Source: Cyclobacterium plantarum
GTDB taxonomy: Bacteria > Bacteroidota > Bacteroidia > Cytophagales > Cyclobacteriaceae
Direction of reading: 5' to 3'
NCBI RefSeq assembly: GCF_011290685.1
Contig: NZ_JAANYN010000003.1
Span: 231,341 to 295,340, forward strand
Length of the DNA: 64,000 bases
The notes beneath the pieces are model-generated. The model was not told the origin of the DNA. It saw only the letters and a list, made by a program, of their open reading frames with translations, and did no database searches. This document shows, piece by piece, positions 26,201-32,977 of the stretch (within the stretch, counting starts at the first letter, position 1; every line of letters begins with the position of its first letter). A program made the translations under genes and the position numbers.

Positions 26201-27599
26201 AGTTTCAATAAGCACCCGGTCACTGAAAAGCTTTCAAAAAACCGGCGAGTTGGATGTTTCTTTAATGGAGCTGACCGATCCGGAAGTCAGTCTCTACCTG
26301 GATGGTAAGGAAAATATGACCCGGCTCAAGCCTGGTGAGAAAAAAGATGAAACTGGACAAAATGTGCTGGAAAACCTGTTGGTGAGAAATTTTAAACTCA
26401 CCGGAGGCAAACTTTCCTGGATGAATAAAGCCGATACCACCAAGCTCACAGCATTGAATAACCTGAGTTTGATCCTCAGCGACCTTAATTTTGACTTTAC
26501 TCAAAATCAAACCATTAACACAGCATTTTTTTTCAACAAGGATTTCCAGTTGGAATTAAAAGACTACAGCCTGGAATTACCGGATAGCCTCAACCAACTG
26601 GATATTGGTCAGGTGTTGATTTCAGAAAATAAGCTCGTGTTGAATGATGTACGCTTTTTTCCGAAAGTAGGCCGCTACGCCTATGCCAGAAAGGTGGGCG
26701 AGCAGACAGATGTGGCAGAAGTTTATGTTCCCAGGCTGGTTATCGATGGTTTGGAAGCTGGGAAATTTATCGCCGAAGAAAAGTTGGTAGCCCGGTCCAT
26801 GACACTTTTTGCTCCCTATGCAGAGGTTTTTAGGGACAAAAGGGTAACAGAGGATACCACGGTGGTAAAACCCATGCCTCAGCAATTGATGGAAGCAGCA
26901 GGAATGGTACTGGACCTGGATACCCTTATCGTCAAAGATGGCCGCCTCAGGTACAGGGAGTTTCCCGAGAAGGGTATGGTGCCAGGAGAAATAAGCTTTA
27001 CAAAGATGAATGCCCAAATGTATCCCTTCAGGCTGGGAGCATTTGGGGAAGAAAGAGACAAGGCTTTTATCAATGCATCATTTGAGATCAACCAGGCGGC
27101 CCAACTGGCAGTTGATGTTTCCATGACTTTTAAGGAACCTTATCCCCTTCAAGTCAAGGCCAGCGTAAATTCCTTTGAGCTTCCGGTGATCAATTCCATC
27201 TTAGAATCCAACGCTTTTGTTACCGTTGAGAGAGGAGTCATCAAAGGTGGAGATTGGCATTTTATTGCGGATCAGAACAAGGCCATAGGTGAAATGACAT
27301 TGAAATACAACGATTTGAAAGTACGGCTTCTTGAAGAGCGCACCCTCAGGGAAGCGGGGGGGCGAAAAGGCATACTTACTTTCGTTATCAATGCCCTGGC
27401 CATGCGAAAAAATAATCCACGTCCCATTTTTAACCGGTTGGTGTCCTCGCCTATCTATATGGAGCGCATGACTCACAAATTCATTTTTAATTACATGTGG
27501 AAGGCTACCTTTTCAGGTTTGATGGGAAGTTCGGGCTTGATGCAACCCAAAATTCCCAGAAAAGAAGAGGAGGAAGCTCAAATCCAGGGGCAAGAATAA
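23259..27599 (+). CDS. Giant AsmA-like protein with seven ~175-residue repeats
   Basis: This 1446-residue protein has one N-terminal membrane anchor (about 24-42) and then an all-beta periplasmic body. Near the start it resembles AsmA/DUF748-like proteins (YIKQQVEKASAGKYGVDFDKVYVSL). A recurring unit (two strands ending in a Gly such as IQHLTINHGQF, then a conserved later strand such as INGFRLKP or FNVRLMPN) begins near residues 165, 333, 509, 694, 865, 1040 and 1217. The closing segment (NPRPIFNRLVSSPIYMERMTHKF) differs. Repeating beta-groove bridge proteins of the AsmA/TamB clan carry lipids between membranes; that role is inferred. The ATG at 23259 is preferred to TTG 23247. Confidence 0.75.
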   Translation: MGEDNLNTRQQSNRRKRWLKVFGIIVFLLLALQAGLYFGSDWLFREYIKQQVEKASAGKYGVDFDKVYVSLFQVGVFVEGFTLYPIDPEVFDRERIPYYQISLENLDILGVGYSRNSGSLSIGVLRLSSPVVQARQQAELPENEDESPLQLLEAEIQKSLGTKIQEIFIRDFYVDQANLLIENFISQKSISASNTNLYVKNIHLSKEKSELTPFGIEGFELDFDNFDIVLADSIHRVAAQKVSISSLEKRIEAEMLQVVPDLEKPADVYYEISLDHLELADADIMEMFQTAEVNVGDLNLDAPDFVLYTDRSTLESERRTTDLYELIREVLTSISIQHLTINHGQFLQRGVASPNKNRIEAEDIRFSMEDVYIGQDEALRENSFFYAEDASLEIKKARIALADEIHWVSGQDIYLSSFEDRVTINNVELMPIVDEDSLSDISLFEIKVPQLAFANANLRKIYNEKIIDIGELMIRAPDVVIKDILGNASRDKAPVSMTALSQLTRGFLKAIYIQKLEMEEGSLVLDNHLRVRQDSLSFGRIDFVLENFQLDEQQQTDSSSRIFLADNLRLEISDYALKLSDNLHLFAADKILIDTNDELLLINGFRLKPHSPEDIMPVLERYDKTTVLDIEIPEFLATGVDINQAYFDERLFINHIDIPSPIIRWSKYIPSDEAQQAQLERGDILNLISNYFREVGIDSLSIAEGTFVYENFANETFRTFAENDIAVKIRNFYLDENIDPTENRTLFAEEVDVNLNNYLFNIANGKYNIVAERIAFNSAREEINTFNVRLMPNSYLDSKVSIEAVIPELSFSGVDLEAFLFDNTLSLSQLRLSDAAVKLSINREFGDEAEEENSRSRNLPNTIEVIRIDSILTSNASFNVAYYQEGKDLDLIKTGINIAIADFLLDSARLAEGDIASFFSNMSLGVDDFSLALKDSIHSINFSNIELDSRDEEIILENLSVVPRNFTGIKGIPILKARVPKVSISTRSLKSFQKTGELDVSLMELTDPEVSLYLDGKENMTRLKPGEKKDETGQNVLENLLVRNFKLTGGKLSWMNKADTTKLTALNNLSLILSDLNFDFTQNQTINTAFFFNKDFQLELKDYSLELPDSLNQLDIGQVLISENKLVLNDVRFFPKVGRYAYARKVGEQTDVAEVYVPRLVIDGLEAGKFIAEEKLVARSMTLFAPYAEVFRDKRVTEDTTVVKPMPQQLMEAAGMVLDLDTLIVKDGRLRYREFPEKGMVPGEISFTKMNAQMYPFRLGAFGEERDKAFINASFEINQAAQLAVDVSMTFKEPYPLQVKASVNSFELPVINSILESNAFVTVERGVIKGGDWHFIADQNKAIGEMTLKYNDLKVRLLEERTLREAGGRKGILTFVINALAMRKNNPRPIFNRLVSSPIYMERMTHKFIFNYMWKATFSGLMGSSGLMQPKIPRKEEEEAQIQGQE

Positions 27600-27642
27600 T
27601 TTTTACCTGATTTAAAAGGTAGGTCACCTCAATATTTTATTT

Positions 27643-27650
27643 TAGATTTG
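27643..27650 (+). promoter_or_regulatory. -7 box of pheS
   Basis: TAGATTTG matches TAnnTTTG exactly, 25 bases before the pheS ATG. No -33 TTG at the expected spacing. Confidence 0.4.
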
Positions 27651-27675
27651 TGGTCTTAAAAAGACCAAATTGCGC

Positions 27676-28704
27676 ATGCAAAGCGAAAAAATAGATCAGA
27701 TCAAAGCGGAAATTGCAGCAGCCAATGCAGAAAATCGGGAAGAGCTGGAAGCATACCGGATGCGCTTTATCAGTAAAAAAAGTGTGGTGGGTGCTCTTTT
27801 TGCTGAAATGAGGCATATTCCCAACGAAGATAAGAAAGCCTACGGACAGCAGGTCAATGAAGTCAAACAACTGGCAGAAGAAAAATTTCAGGCCCTGATC
27901 CAACAAATCGACAATGGGGGACAAAAAAAGGCCAACCAGGGCATTGACCTGACCCTCCCCCCCACTTCCTGGCCTGTTGGGGGTATTCATCCCCTTACTG
28001 CCACCCGGCAGCGGATTGTTGAAATATTTGAAAGAATTGGTTTCAATCTTTCGGAGGGACCGGAAATCGAAGATGACTGGCATAATTTTACTGCCCTGAA
28101 TTTTCCTGAAAATCACCCCGCACGGGAAATGCAGGATACCTTCTTTATTGAGAAAAATCCTGATATTGCCCTGAGGACGCACACTTCCTCGGTGCAAGTA
28201 AGGGTCATGGAAAATGAAAAGCCCCCCATACGGACCCTTTCTCCGGGACGGGTCTTCAGGAATGAGGCCATTTCTGCCAGGGCGCATTGTATCTTTCACC
28301 AGGTGGAAGGCCTTTATGTGGATGAGAATGTCAGTTTTGCCAATCTGAAGCAAACCCTGTATCACTTTGCCAAAGAAATGTTTGGTAAGCATACCCAGGT
28401 CAGGTTCAGGCCCTCCTTTTTTCCATTTACGGAGCCCAGTGCGGAAATTGACATTTCCTGTCAGCTTTGTGGAGGCAAAGGATGCAATATCTGTAAAGGT
28501 ACCGGCTGGGTGGAAATCGGCGGATCTGGTATGGTAGACCCCAATGTGCTGGAAAATTGCGGCATAGATTCGGAAAAATATACCGGTTTTGCCTTTGGAA
28601 TGGGTATAGAGCGCATTGCCATGCTCAAATACCAGATCAATGACCTCAGGTTGTTTACAGAAAACGATATCCGCTTCCTTCAGCAGTTTAGGGGCTTTCT
28701 CTAA
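27676..28704 (+). CDS. pheS: Phenylalanine-tRNA ligase alpha subunit
   Basis: PheS is the catalytic subunit of the alpha2-beta2 phenylalanyl-tRNA synthetase. The 342 residues have the N-terminal coiled coil (about 1-80), class II motif 2 (RVFRNEAISARAHCIFHQVEG), a cysteine-rich insertion (CQLCGGKGCNICKGTG) and motif 3 (GFAFGMGIERIAML). The ATG at 27676 is chosen over TTG 27670. pheT is not adjacent, so the subunits are encoded apart. Confidence 0.97.
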   Translation: MQSEKIDQIKAEIAAANAENREELEAYRMRFISKKSVVGALFAEMRHIPNEDKKAYGQQVNEVKQLAEEKFQALIQQIDNGGQKKANQGIDLTLPPTSWPVGGIHPLTATRQRIVEIFERIGFNLSEGPEIEDDWHNFTALNFPENHPAREMQDTFFIEKNPDIALRTHTSSVQVRVMENEKPPIRTLSPGRVFRNEAISARAHCIFHQVEGLYVDENVSFANLKQTLYHFAKEMFGKHTQVRFRPSFFPFTEPSAEIDISCQLCGGKGCNICKGTGWVEIGGSGMVDPNVLENCGIDSEKYTGFAFGMGIERIAMLKYQINDLRLFTENDIRFLQQFRGFL

Positions 28705-28790
28705 GCTAAAAACAAGGTTTCAATGGATCAAGGCAGGCTTATCTGGTAAAGGGGCAGCCATATTTAACAGAAGGTTTGGACATAAGGATT

Positions 28791-29624
28791 ATGAAATCAT
28801 TATTTTTGCCGCTCAAGAGAAAATTACAAAGCCAATGGAAGGCCCTGCGTTTCCAGCTAAGTGCGTCCAATAACCCGGCTTTTGTGGGTTTCTACAAGTA
28901 TTTTTACAATCCTGGCAAAGGTAGCCTGAGTGAATTTCTCAGCAGCTATTCCTTGTCCAAAAGATCTGGTTTTACGGTTATACAGATAGGGGCCAACGAT
29001 GGCATCACACATGATCCCATTCATAAATTTATCAAAAGGGACCGATGGAAAGGCGTTTTGCTGGAGCCCCAGCCAGACGTGTACCACCAATTCCTGAAAA
29101 AGATCTATGCTAAAAATGAAGGCATAAAAACGGTTTGTGCCGCCATAGGTGAGAAAGATGGCACCCAACCTATTTTTAAAATCGGATTTTCCAATATGCG
29201 CTGGGCGACCGGACTGACTTCCTTTTCCAGGGAAAAAATTGAACAGGCCTTTGAGGAGGGTATTGTCGCTACCAATTGCGAAAAATTCGGCATTGAGATC
29301 CCGGAAGATAAAAACAAATGGATCAGTCAGGAAGAGGTGGAGGTAATTGCTCCGGATACCCTGATACAGCGTTATGGGCTTGATCACATAGACCTGCTGC
29401 AAATCGATGCTGAGGGCTATGACCTGGAGGTGATCCGCATATTTGATATACCCAAAAGCCAGCCGGAGGCAGTGGTATTTGAAAACGTGGGTTTAAAAGA
29501 GGCGGATTATGCTGCCTGCCTTTCCCTTTTGCAGGATAATGGCTACGGCACCCGGAAATTCGGCCCGAATACGCTGGCATTGAAACGATCCAATCCGCTA
29601 TTTTCCCAATTTTTTGAGCGATGA
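28791..29624 (+). CDS. FkbM family methyltransferase
   Basis: This 277-residue SAM-dependent methyltransferase is of the FkbM type (VIQIGANDGITHDPIHKFI, LLEPQP, LLQIDAEGYDLEVI). Such enzymes O-methylate sugars or natural products, often within surface-glycan loci. The ATG at 28791 (MKSLFLPLK) is used; TTG 28776 is in frame. It overlaps the glycosyltransferase gene by four bases (ATGA), so the two act together. Confidence 0.88.
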   Translation: MKSLFLPLKRKLQSQWKALRFQLSASNNPAFVGFYKYFYNPGKGSLSEFLSSYSLSKRSGFTVIQIGANDGITHDPIHKFIKRDRWKGVLLEPQPDVYHQFLKKIYAKNEGIKTVCAAIGEKDGTQPIFKIGFSNMRWATGLTSFSREKIEQAFEEGIVATNCEKFGIEIPEDKNKWISQEEVEVIAPDTLIQRYGLDHIDLLQIDAEGYDLEVIRIFDIPKSQPEAVVFENVGLKEADYAACLSLLQDNGYGTRKFGPNTLALKRSNPLFSQFFER

Positions 29625-30400
29625 AAAATCCATTGGTTTCTGTAGTCATCCCCTGCTACAACCAGGGGAAATACCTAACGGAAACCGTGCAATCGGTATT
29701 GGCCTCCAGGTATCGCCCCCTTGAAGTGCTGATCGTCAATGATGGTTCTACGGATGATTCCCTGGAAATTGCCCTGCACCTGAAGGAAAAGCATGAAGAA
29801 CTTACTGTCATTGAGCAGGTCAACGGTGGAGTGGCCAAAGCCAGAAATACGGGTATTAAGGCAGCCAAAGGAGAAATCATCCTGCCTTTGGATGGCGATG
29901 ATAAGATTTCTGCGGACTACATTGGGGCCGCAGTGGGGCTGCTAGGGGATCGGCCAGAGGTGAAAGTCGTCTATTGCAAGGCGGTAAAATTTTCCGAAGC
30001 AGGGCAAAAACCCTGGAAATTAAAACCCTTCAGCCTTCGGGCCCTGGCCAGGGACAACATGATTTTTGTGGCAGCCCTGTTCCGGAAAGCAGATGCAATA
30101 GCGGTAGGAGGCTTTTCTGAAGACATGCACATGGGCCGGGAGGATTGGGAATTTTGGATCAAAATGCTCAAAAATGGAGGGGAGGTAGTTCAGCTTCCTT
30201 TTGTTGGATTTTATTACCGGATGACGCCGGATAGCAAGCGGAAAAAGACGGGAACCGGCCGAAAAAAGCGGGAGCGGATTGATTATTTGAATAGAAAGCA
30301 CGCCGATTTTTTTCAGCAGCAGCTGAACGGCCCCCTGCGGTTTCAGCGCAGCTGGTCCAGGGTTTACAATACTTTGTTGGGGTGGATGGGGAAAATTTGA
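29621..30400 (+). CDS. Glycosyltransferase family 2
   Basis: The 259-residue GT-A enzyme shows the family 2 N-terminus (VVIPCYNQGKYLTETVQSVL, IVNDGSTDDS), the DxD-type LDGDDKI and GREDWEFWIKML. It probably adds one sugar to a cell-surface glycan. The four-base overlap with the FkbM methyltransferase upstream suggests they modify the same glycan. No other glycan genes adjoin it. Confidence 0.9.
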   Translation: MKNPLVSVVIPCYNQGKYLTETVQSVLASRYRPLEVLIVNDGSTDDSLEIALHLKEKHEELTVIEQVNGGVAKARNTGIKAAKGEIILPLDGDDKISADYIGAAVGLLGDRPEVKVVYCKAVKFSEAGQKPWKLKPFSLRALARDNMIFVAALFRKADAIAVGGFSEDMHMGREDWEFWIKMLKNGGEVVQLPFVGFYYRMTPDSKRKKTGTGRKKRERIDYLNRKHADFFQQQLNGPLRFQRSWSRVYNTLLGWMGKI

Positions 30401-30424
30401 AACCCAAACTGTCCCCCAAAACAC

Positions 30425-30460
30425 AAAAACCCCGAATACAGCTTGTATAAGGGGTTTTTT
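30425..30460. terminator. Bidirectional terminator, glycosyltransferase / tRNA-Arg
   Basis: AAACCCC and GGGGTTT arms enclose an inner stem ATACA-GCT-TGTAT, with A-tract left and T-tract right. It serves the glycosyltransferase on the plus strand and the tRNA-Arg on the minus strand. Confidence 0.8.
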
Positions 30461-30461
30461 G

Positions 30462-30533
30462 TAGCCTCGACAGGAATCGAACCTGTATCTAAAGTTTAGG
30501 AAACTTCTATTCTATCCGTTGAACTACGAGGCC
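30462..30533 (-). tRNA. tRNA-Arg (anticodon CCU)
   Basis: This is a complete cloverleaf of 72 nt including the discriminator. The acceptor is GGCCTCG/CGAGGCT, the D stem GTTC/GAAT, the anticodon stem GAAGT/ACTTT with loop TTCCTAA (CCU), and the T arm ACAGG-TTCGATT-CCTGT. Discriminator A; CCA is not encoded. It decodes AGG. Upstream lie three truncated copies of its first 36 nucleotides, each linked to a GIY-YIG gene, so its original promoter is separated from it by about 950 bases. Confidence 0.95.
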
Positions 30534-30542
30534 AAATTACTA

Positions 30543-30788
30543 TTACTCCAAAGATTTCAAAAATTCTTTACCAATGCCAGATTTTAAGTATTTTTCTTTT
30601 TCTCGGGCTTTCTGCCTAGTTTCTGCTATCTCAGTATAAATTAAAATCCAAGGTCTAAAGCCTTTTGTGGATTTTGTTTTTCCTGCATTATGTTCCTTAA
30701 GCCTTTTTTCCATGTCACTCGTGAAACCCACATAGATACGTCCATCAAAAAGGCTTTTCAGCGCATAAACTGTGTAGGATTCTGTCAT
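30543..30788 (-). CDS. GIY-YIG endonuclease, copy next to the intact tRNA
   Basis: This 81-residue single-domain GIY-YIG nuclease resembles the small UPF0213-type proteins. The paired tyrosines are in YTVY (5-8) and RIYVG (17-21), the active-site Arg is R29 and the metal-binding Glu is probably E65 (EKEKYLKSG). The ATG at 30788 is six bases after the tRNA half ends. It ends SLE rather than SLEL, because the stop is TAA instead of the TTA-TAG of the other copies. No DNA-binding domain is attached, so target choice would rest on the domain itself. Confidence 0.85.
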   Translation of the reverse strand: MTESYTVYALKSLFDGRIYVGFTSDMEKRLKEHNAGKTKSTKGFRPWILIYTEIAETRQKAREKEKYLKSGIGKEFLKSLE

Positions 30789-30794
30789 AATTTC

Positions 30795-30850
30795 AGGAAA
30801 CTTCCCTGCCTGCCGGCAGGCAGGTATTCTATCCGTTGAACTACGAGGCC
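30795..30850 (-). pseudogene. tRNA-Arg 5' half (nt 1-36), copy 1
   Basis: Nucleotides 1-26 (30850-30825) and 27-36 (30804-30795) are identical to tRNA-Arg(CCU). They are split by the palindrome CCTGCCTGCCGGCAGGCAGG (30805-30824). Homology stops after the last anticodon base. Confidence 0.9.
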
Positions 30851-30856
30851 AAATTA

Positions 30857-31105
30857 CTATAACTCCAAAGATTTCAAAAATTCTTTACCAATGCCAGATT
30901 TTAAGTATTTTTCTTTTTCTCGGGCTTTCTGCCTAGTTTCTGCTATCTCAGTATAAATTAAAATCCAAGGTCTAAAGCCTTTTGTGGATTTTGTTTTTCC
31001 TGCATTATGTTCCTTAAGCCTTTTTTCCATGTCACTCGTGAAACCCACATAGATGCGTCCATCAAAAAGGCTTTTCAGCGCATAAACTGTGTAGGATTCT
31101 GTCAT
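30857..31105 (-). CDS. GIY-YIG endonuclease, middle copy
   Basis: The protein has 82 residues, identical to the copy at 30543-30788 apart from one added C-terminal Leu. At DNA level it differs by a few silent or terminal changes. All GIY-YIG motif residues (G21, R29, E65) are kept, so it should be functional. Confidence 0.85.
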   Translation of the reverse strand: MTESYTVYALKSLFDGRIYVGFTSDMEKRLKEHNAGKTKSTKGFRPWILIYTEIAETRQKAREKEKYLKSGIGKEFLKSLEL

Positions 31106-31111
31106 AATTTC

Positions 31112-31167
31112 AGGAAACTTCCCTGCCTGCCGGCAGGCAGGTATTCTATCCGTTGAACTACGAGGCC
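31112..31167 (-). pseudogene. tRNA-Arg 5' half (nt 1-36), copy 2
   Basis: It is organised identically to copy 1: tRNA 1-26, the 20-base palindrome (31122-31141), tRNA 27-36, then six bases to the GIY-YIG start. Confidence 0.9.
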
Positions 31168-31173
31168 AAATTA

Positions 31174-31422
31174 CTATAACTCCAAAGATTTCAAAAATTC
31201 TTTACCAATGCCAGATTTTAAGTATTTTTCTTTTTCTCGGGCTTTCTGCCTAGTTTCTGCTATCTCAGTATAAATTAAAATCCAAGGTCTAAAGCCTTTT
31301 GCGGATTTTGTTTTTCCTGCATTATGTTCCTTAAGCCTTTTTTCCATGTCACTCGTGAAATCCACATAGATACGTCCATCAAAAAGGCTTTTCAGCGCAT
31401 AAACTGTGTAGGATTCTGTCAT
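31174..31422 (-). CDS. GIY-YIG endonuclease, distal copy with G21D
   Basis: The protein has 82 residues. It carries two substitutions relative to the other copies: G21D in the YVGFT segment of the nuclease motif and T41A. The glycine follows the second tyrosine of the motif, so G21D may impair activity. It is the copy nearest the ancestral 5' end of the tRNA. Confidence 0.8.
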   Translation of the reverse strand: MTESYTVYALKSLFDGRIYVDFTSDMEKRLKEHNAGKTKSAKGFRPWILIYTEIAETRQKAREKEKYLKSGIGKEFLKSLEL

Positions 31423-31428
31423 AATTTC

Positions 31429-31484
31429 AGGAAACTTCCCTGCCTGCCGGCAGGCAGGTATTCTATCCGTTGAACTACGAGGCC
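31429..31484 (-). pseudogene. tRNA-Arg 5' half (nt 1-36), copy 3 (ancestral 5' end)
   Basis: It has the same layout as the other halves. Upstream of nucleotide 1 the sequence (AAAAAAGCAT) differs from the inter-unit spacer, so this is probably where the original tRNA gene began and where its promoter lies. Confidence 0.85.
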
Positions 31485-31620
31485 ATGCTTTTTTGAAAGG
31501 CTAATTTATTGAAAAACAGCCCTTAAGGTTTTATTTAAGCCAAAATCAGGGGCTTATCCCCCGAAAAACACCGCAATTTAAACCATTATTTTACTATTTC
31601 ACAAATAAAAGATGGGCTTA

Positions 31621-31652
31621 TTGTTCTTTTTGATTTTAATGCCTTATCTTTG
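31621..31652 (+). promoter_or_regulatory. Promoter of the rpsP operon
   Basis: TATCTTTG (31645-31652) is an exact TAnnTTTG match with TTG (31621-31623) 21 bases upstream, the same spacing as the guaB promoter. The leader would be about 50 bases. Confidence 0.6.
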
Positions 31653-31708
31653 CAGTCCAAAAATTAAGGATGGACGGGTTCCATCAATTCACTAAAAGTC
31701 AATATAAT

Positions 31709-32431
31709 ATGGCAGTAAAAATCAGATTAGCACGTAGGGGCCGGAAAAAAATGGCCATCTATGATGTAGTAGTAGCTGATGCAAGGGCTCCACGAGATGG
31801 ACGCTTTATTGAAAAGATCGGGTCTTATAACCCCAATACTGACCCCGCATCCATTAACATCAACAATGACCGTGCGTTAAAATGGTTGATGAATGGAGCA
31901 CAACCCACAGATACGGTGAAAGCCATGCTTTCCTACCGTGGTGTGATGTTGAAAAAACACCTGCAAATCGGTGTGGTTAAGGGTGCGATCACCCAGGAAC
32001 AGGCGGATGAAAAATTCCAGGCCTGGTTAGAAAACAAGGAGAAGACTATCGCCAGCAAAGTGGATAAAATCCAATCTGCAAAAGACAGTGTCAAAAAGGC
32101 TGCATTGGAAGCGGAAGCTGCCAAGAACCAGGCCAGACTTGATGCCATCAAGAAACGAGAGGACGATGCTGCCGCCGCGGTTGCCGCTGCTGAAGCGGAA
32201 GCCAAGGCTGCTGAAGCACCTAAGGAAGAAGCAAAACCTGCCGAGGCTGCTGAGGAAGAGGCTCCAAAGGAAGAAGCTCCTGAAGCAGAAGCAAAACCTG
32301 CTGAAGCAGCTACAGAAGAAGCTCCTAAAAAGGAAGAAGCCGCTAAAAGCGAAGCTAAAGCTGCTGATACCCCTAAGGAAGAAACTCCCGCAGCTGATAA
32401 GTCTGCTGATTCAGAAGACAAAAAAGATTAA
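31709..32431 (+). CDS. rpsP: 30S ribosomal protein S16 with long Ala/Glu/Lys tail
   Basis: The first ~80 residues are a normal S16 ([31 protein letters not shown]). A helical linker follows to about residue 160, then about 80 residues made almost only of Ala, Glu, Lys and Pro in loose [12 protein letters not shown]-like repeats. Total 240 residues against about 80-90 in E. coli; Bacteroidota S16 proteins are often extended, but this tail is long. ATG 31709 fits the S16 N-terminus. It heads rpsP-rimM-trmD-rplS. Confidence 0.95.
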   Translation: MAVKIRLARRGRKKMAIYDVVVADARAPRDGRFIEKIGSYNPNTDPASININNDRALKWLMNGAQPTDTVKAMLSYRGVMLKKHLQIGVVKGAITQEQADEKFQAWLENKEKTIASKVDKIQSAKDSVKKAALEAEAAKNQARLDAIKKREDDAAAAVAAAEAEAKAAEAPKEEAKPAEAAEEEAPKEEAPEAEAKPAEAATEEAPKKEEAAKSEAKAADTPKEETPAADKSADSEDKKD

Positions 32432-32445
32432 ATTTACCTTCAGCC

Positions 32446-32976
32446 ATGAACAAAGACAATTGTTTTCAATTGGGCCATATCGCCAAGGTTCATGGTTTGC
32501 ACGGGGAGTTGTTGCTGGTGTTGGATGTGGATTTTCCGGAAGACTATGAGGATTTAAATCATGTTTTCGTCGAAAAGTCCAACCGTTTGGTACCTTTCAT
32601 TCTGGAACACATGGTACCCCAGCCCAATAACAAGTTCCTGGCAAAATTTGAAGAGTTTGACCATGTAGATCAGGTCAAGCCCATGGTGGGAGCGGCACTT
32701 TTCCTTCCCCTTTCGGCTCTACCGGAACTCAAGGAAGACCAATATTATTTTCATGAACTGGTAGGCTTTACCGTAATAGATGAAAATATGGGCGAATTGG
32801 GAGAGGTAAAGGTCATTTATGACCTGGATACCCAGGATCTGATAGGAATGGAATACAAGGAAAAAGAAGTGCTTATCCCCATTCAGGAAGGTATTTTGCA
32901 AAAAGTAGATAAGGCAGAGAAAAAAGTTTTCTGCCGTTTGCCGGAAGGCTTGCTTGACATTTACCTGGAAGATTGA
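32446..32976 (+). CDS. rimM: Ribosome maturation factor RimM
   Basis: RimM assists maturation of the 30S head domain and binds S19. The 176 residues have the N-terminal beta-barrel ([15 protein letters not shown]) and the PRC-barrel C-terminus ([23 protein letters not shown]). It lies 14 bases after rpsP and one base before trmD. Confidence 0.95.
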   Translation: MNKDNCFQLGHIAKVHGLHGELLLVLDVDFPEDYEDLNHVFVEKSNRLVPFILEHMVPQPNNKFLAKFEEFDHVDQVKPMVGAALFLPLSALPELKEDQYYFHELVGFTVIDENMGELGEVKVIYDLDTQDLIGMEYKEKEVLIPIQEGILQKVDKAEKKVFCRLPEGLLDIYLED

Positions 32977-32977
32977 T

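Larger units (their letters stand above)
30534..31484 (-). mobile_element. Tandem array of three tRNA-Arg half / GIY-YIG units
   Basis: Three units of exactly 317 bp (31484-31168, 31167-30851, 30850-30534) are nearly identical. On the minus strand each consists of tRNA-Arg nucleotides 1-26, a 20-base palindrome, tRNA nucleotides 27-36, six bases, a GIY-YIG gene of 81-82 codons, and a few bases before the next tRNA start. The array ends in the intact tRNA-Arg at 30533. I read this as a minimal endonuclease element inserted after the anticodon, with a restored 5' half, then tandemly multiplied. Confidence 0.8.

Noticed and set aside
27637-28392. 251-codon open frame on the minus strand over pheS
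   Set aside because: It lies wholly opposite a conserved synthetase gene and resembles no protein family.
30534-31484. CRISPR-like array
   Set aside because: The repeats are 317 bp, directly abutting, and carry protein and tRNA sequence; there are no short repeats with unique spacers.
30534-31484. Group I or group II intron in tRNA-Arg
   Set aside because: Between tRNA position 36 and the GIY-YIG start there are only six bases, and only a few after its stop, leaving no room for a catalytic intron core; an intact tRNA copy also exists.
31933-32421. 162-codon Ser/Ala-rich open frame antisense to rpsP
   Set aside because: It is the mirror of the Ala/Glu repeat tail of S16; composition bias alone keeps the frame open.
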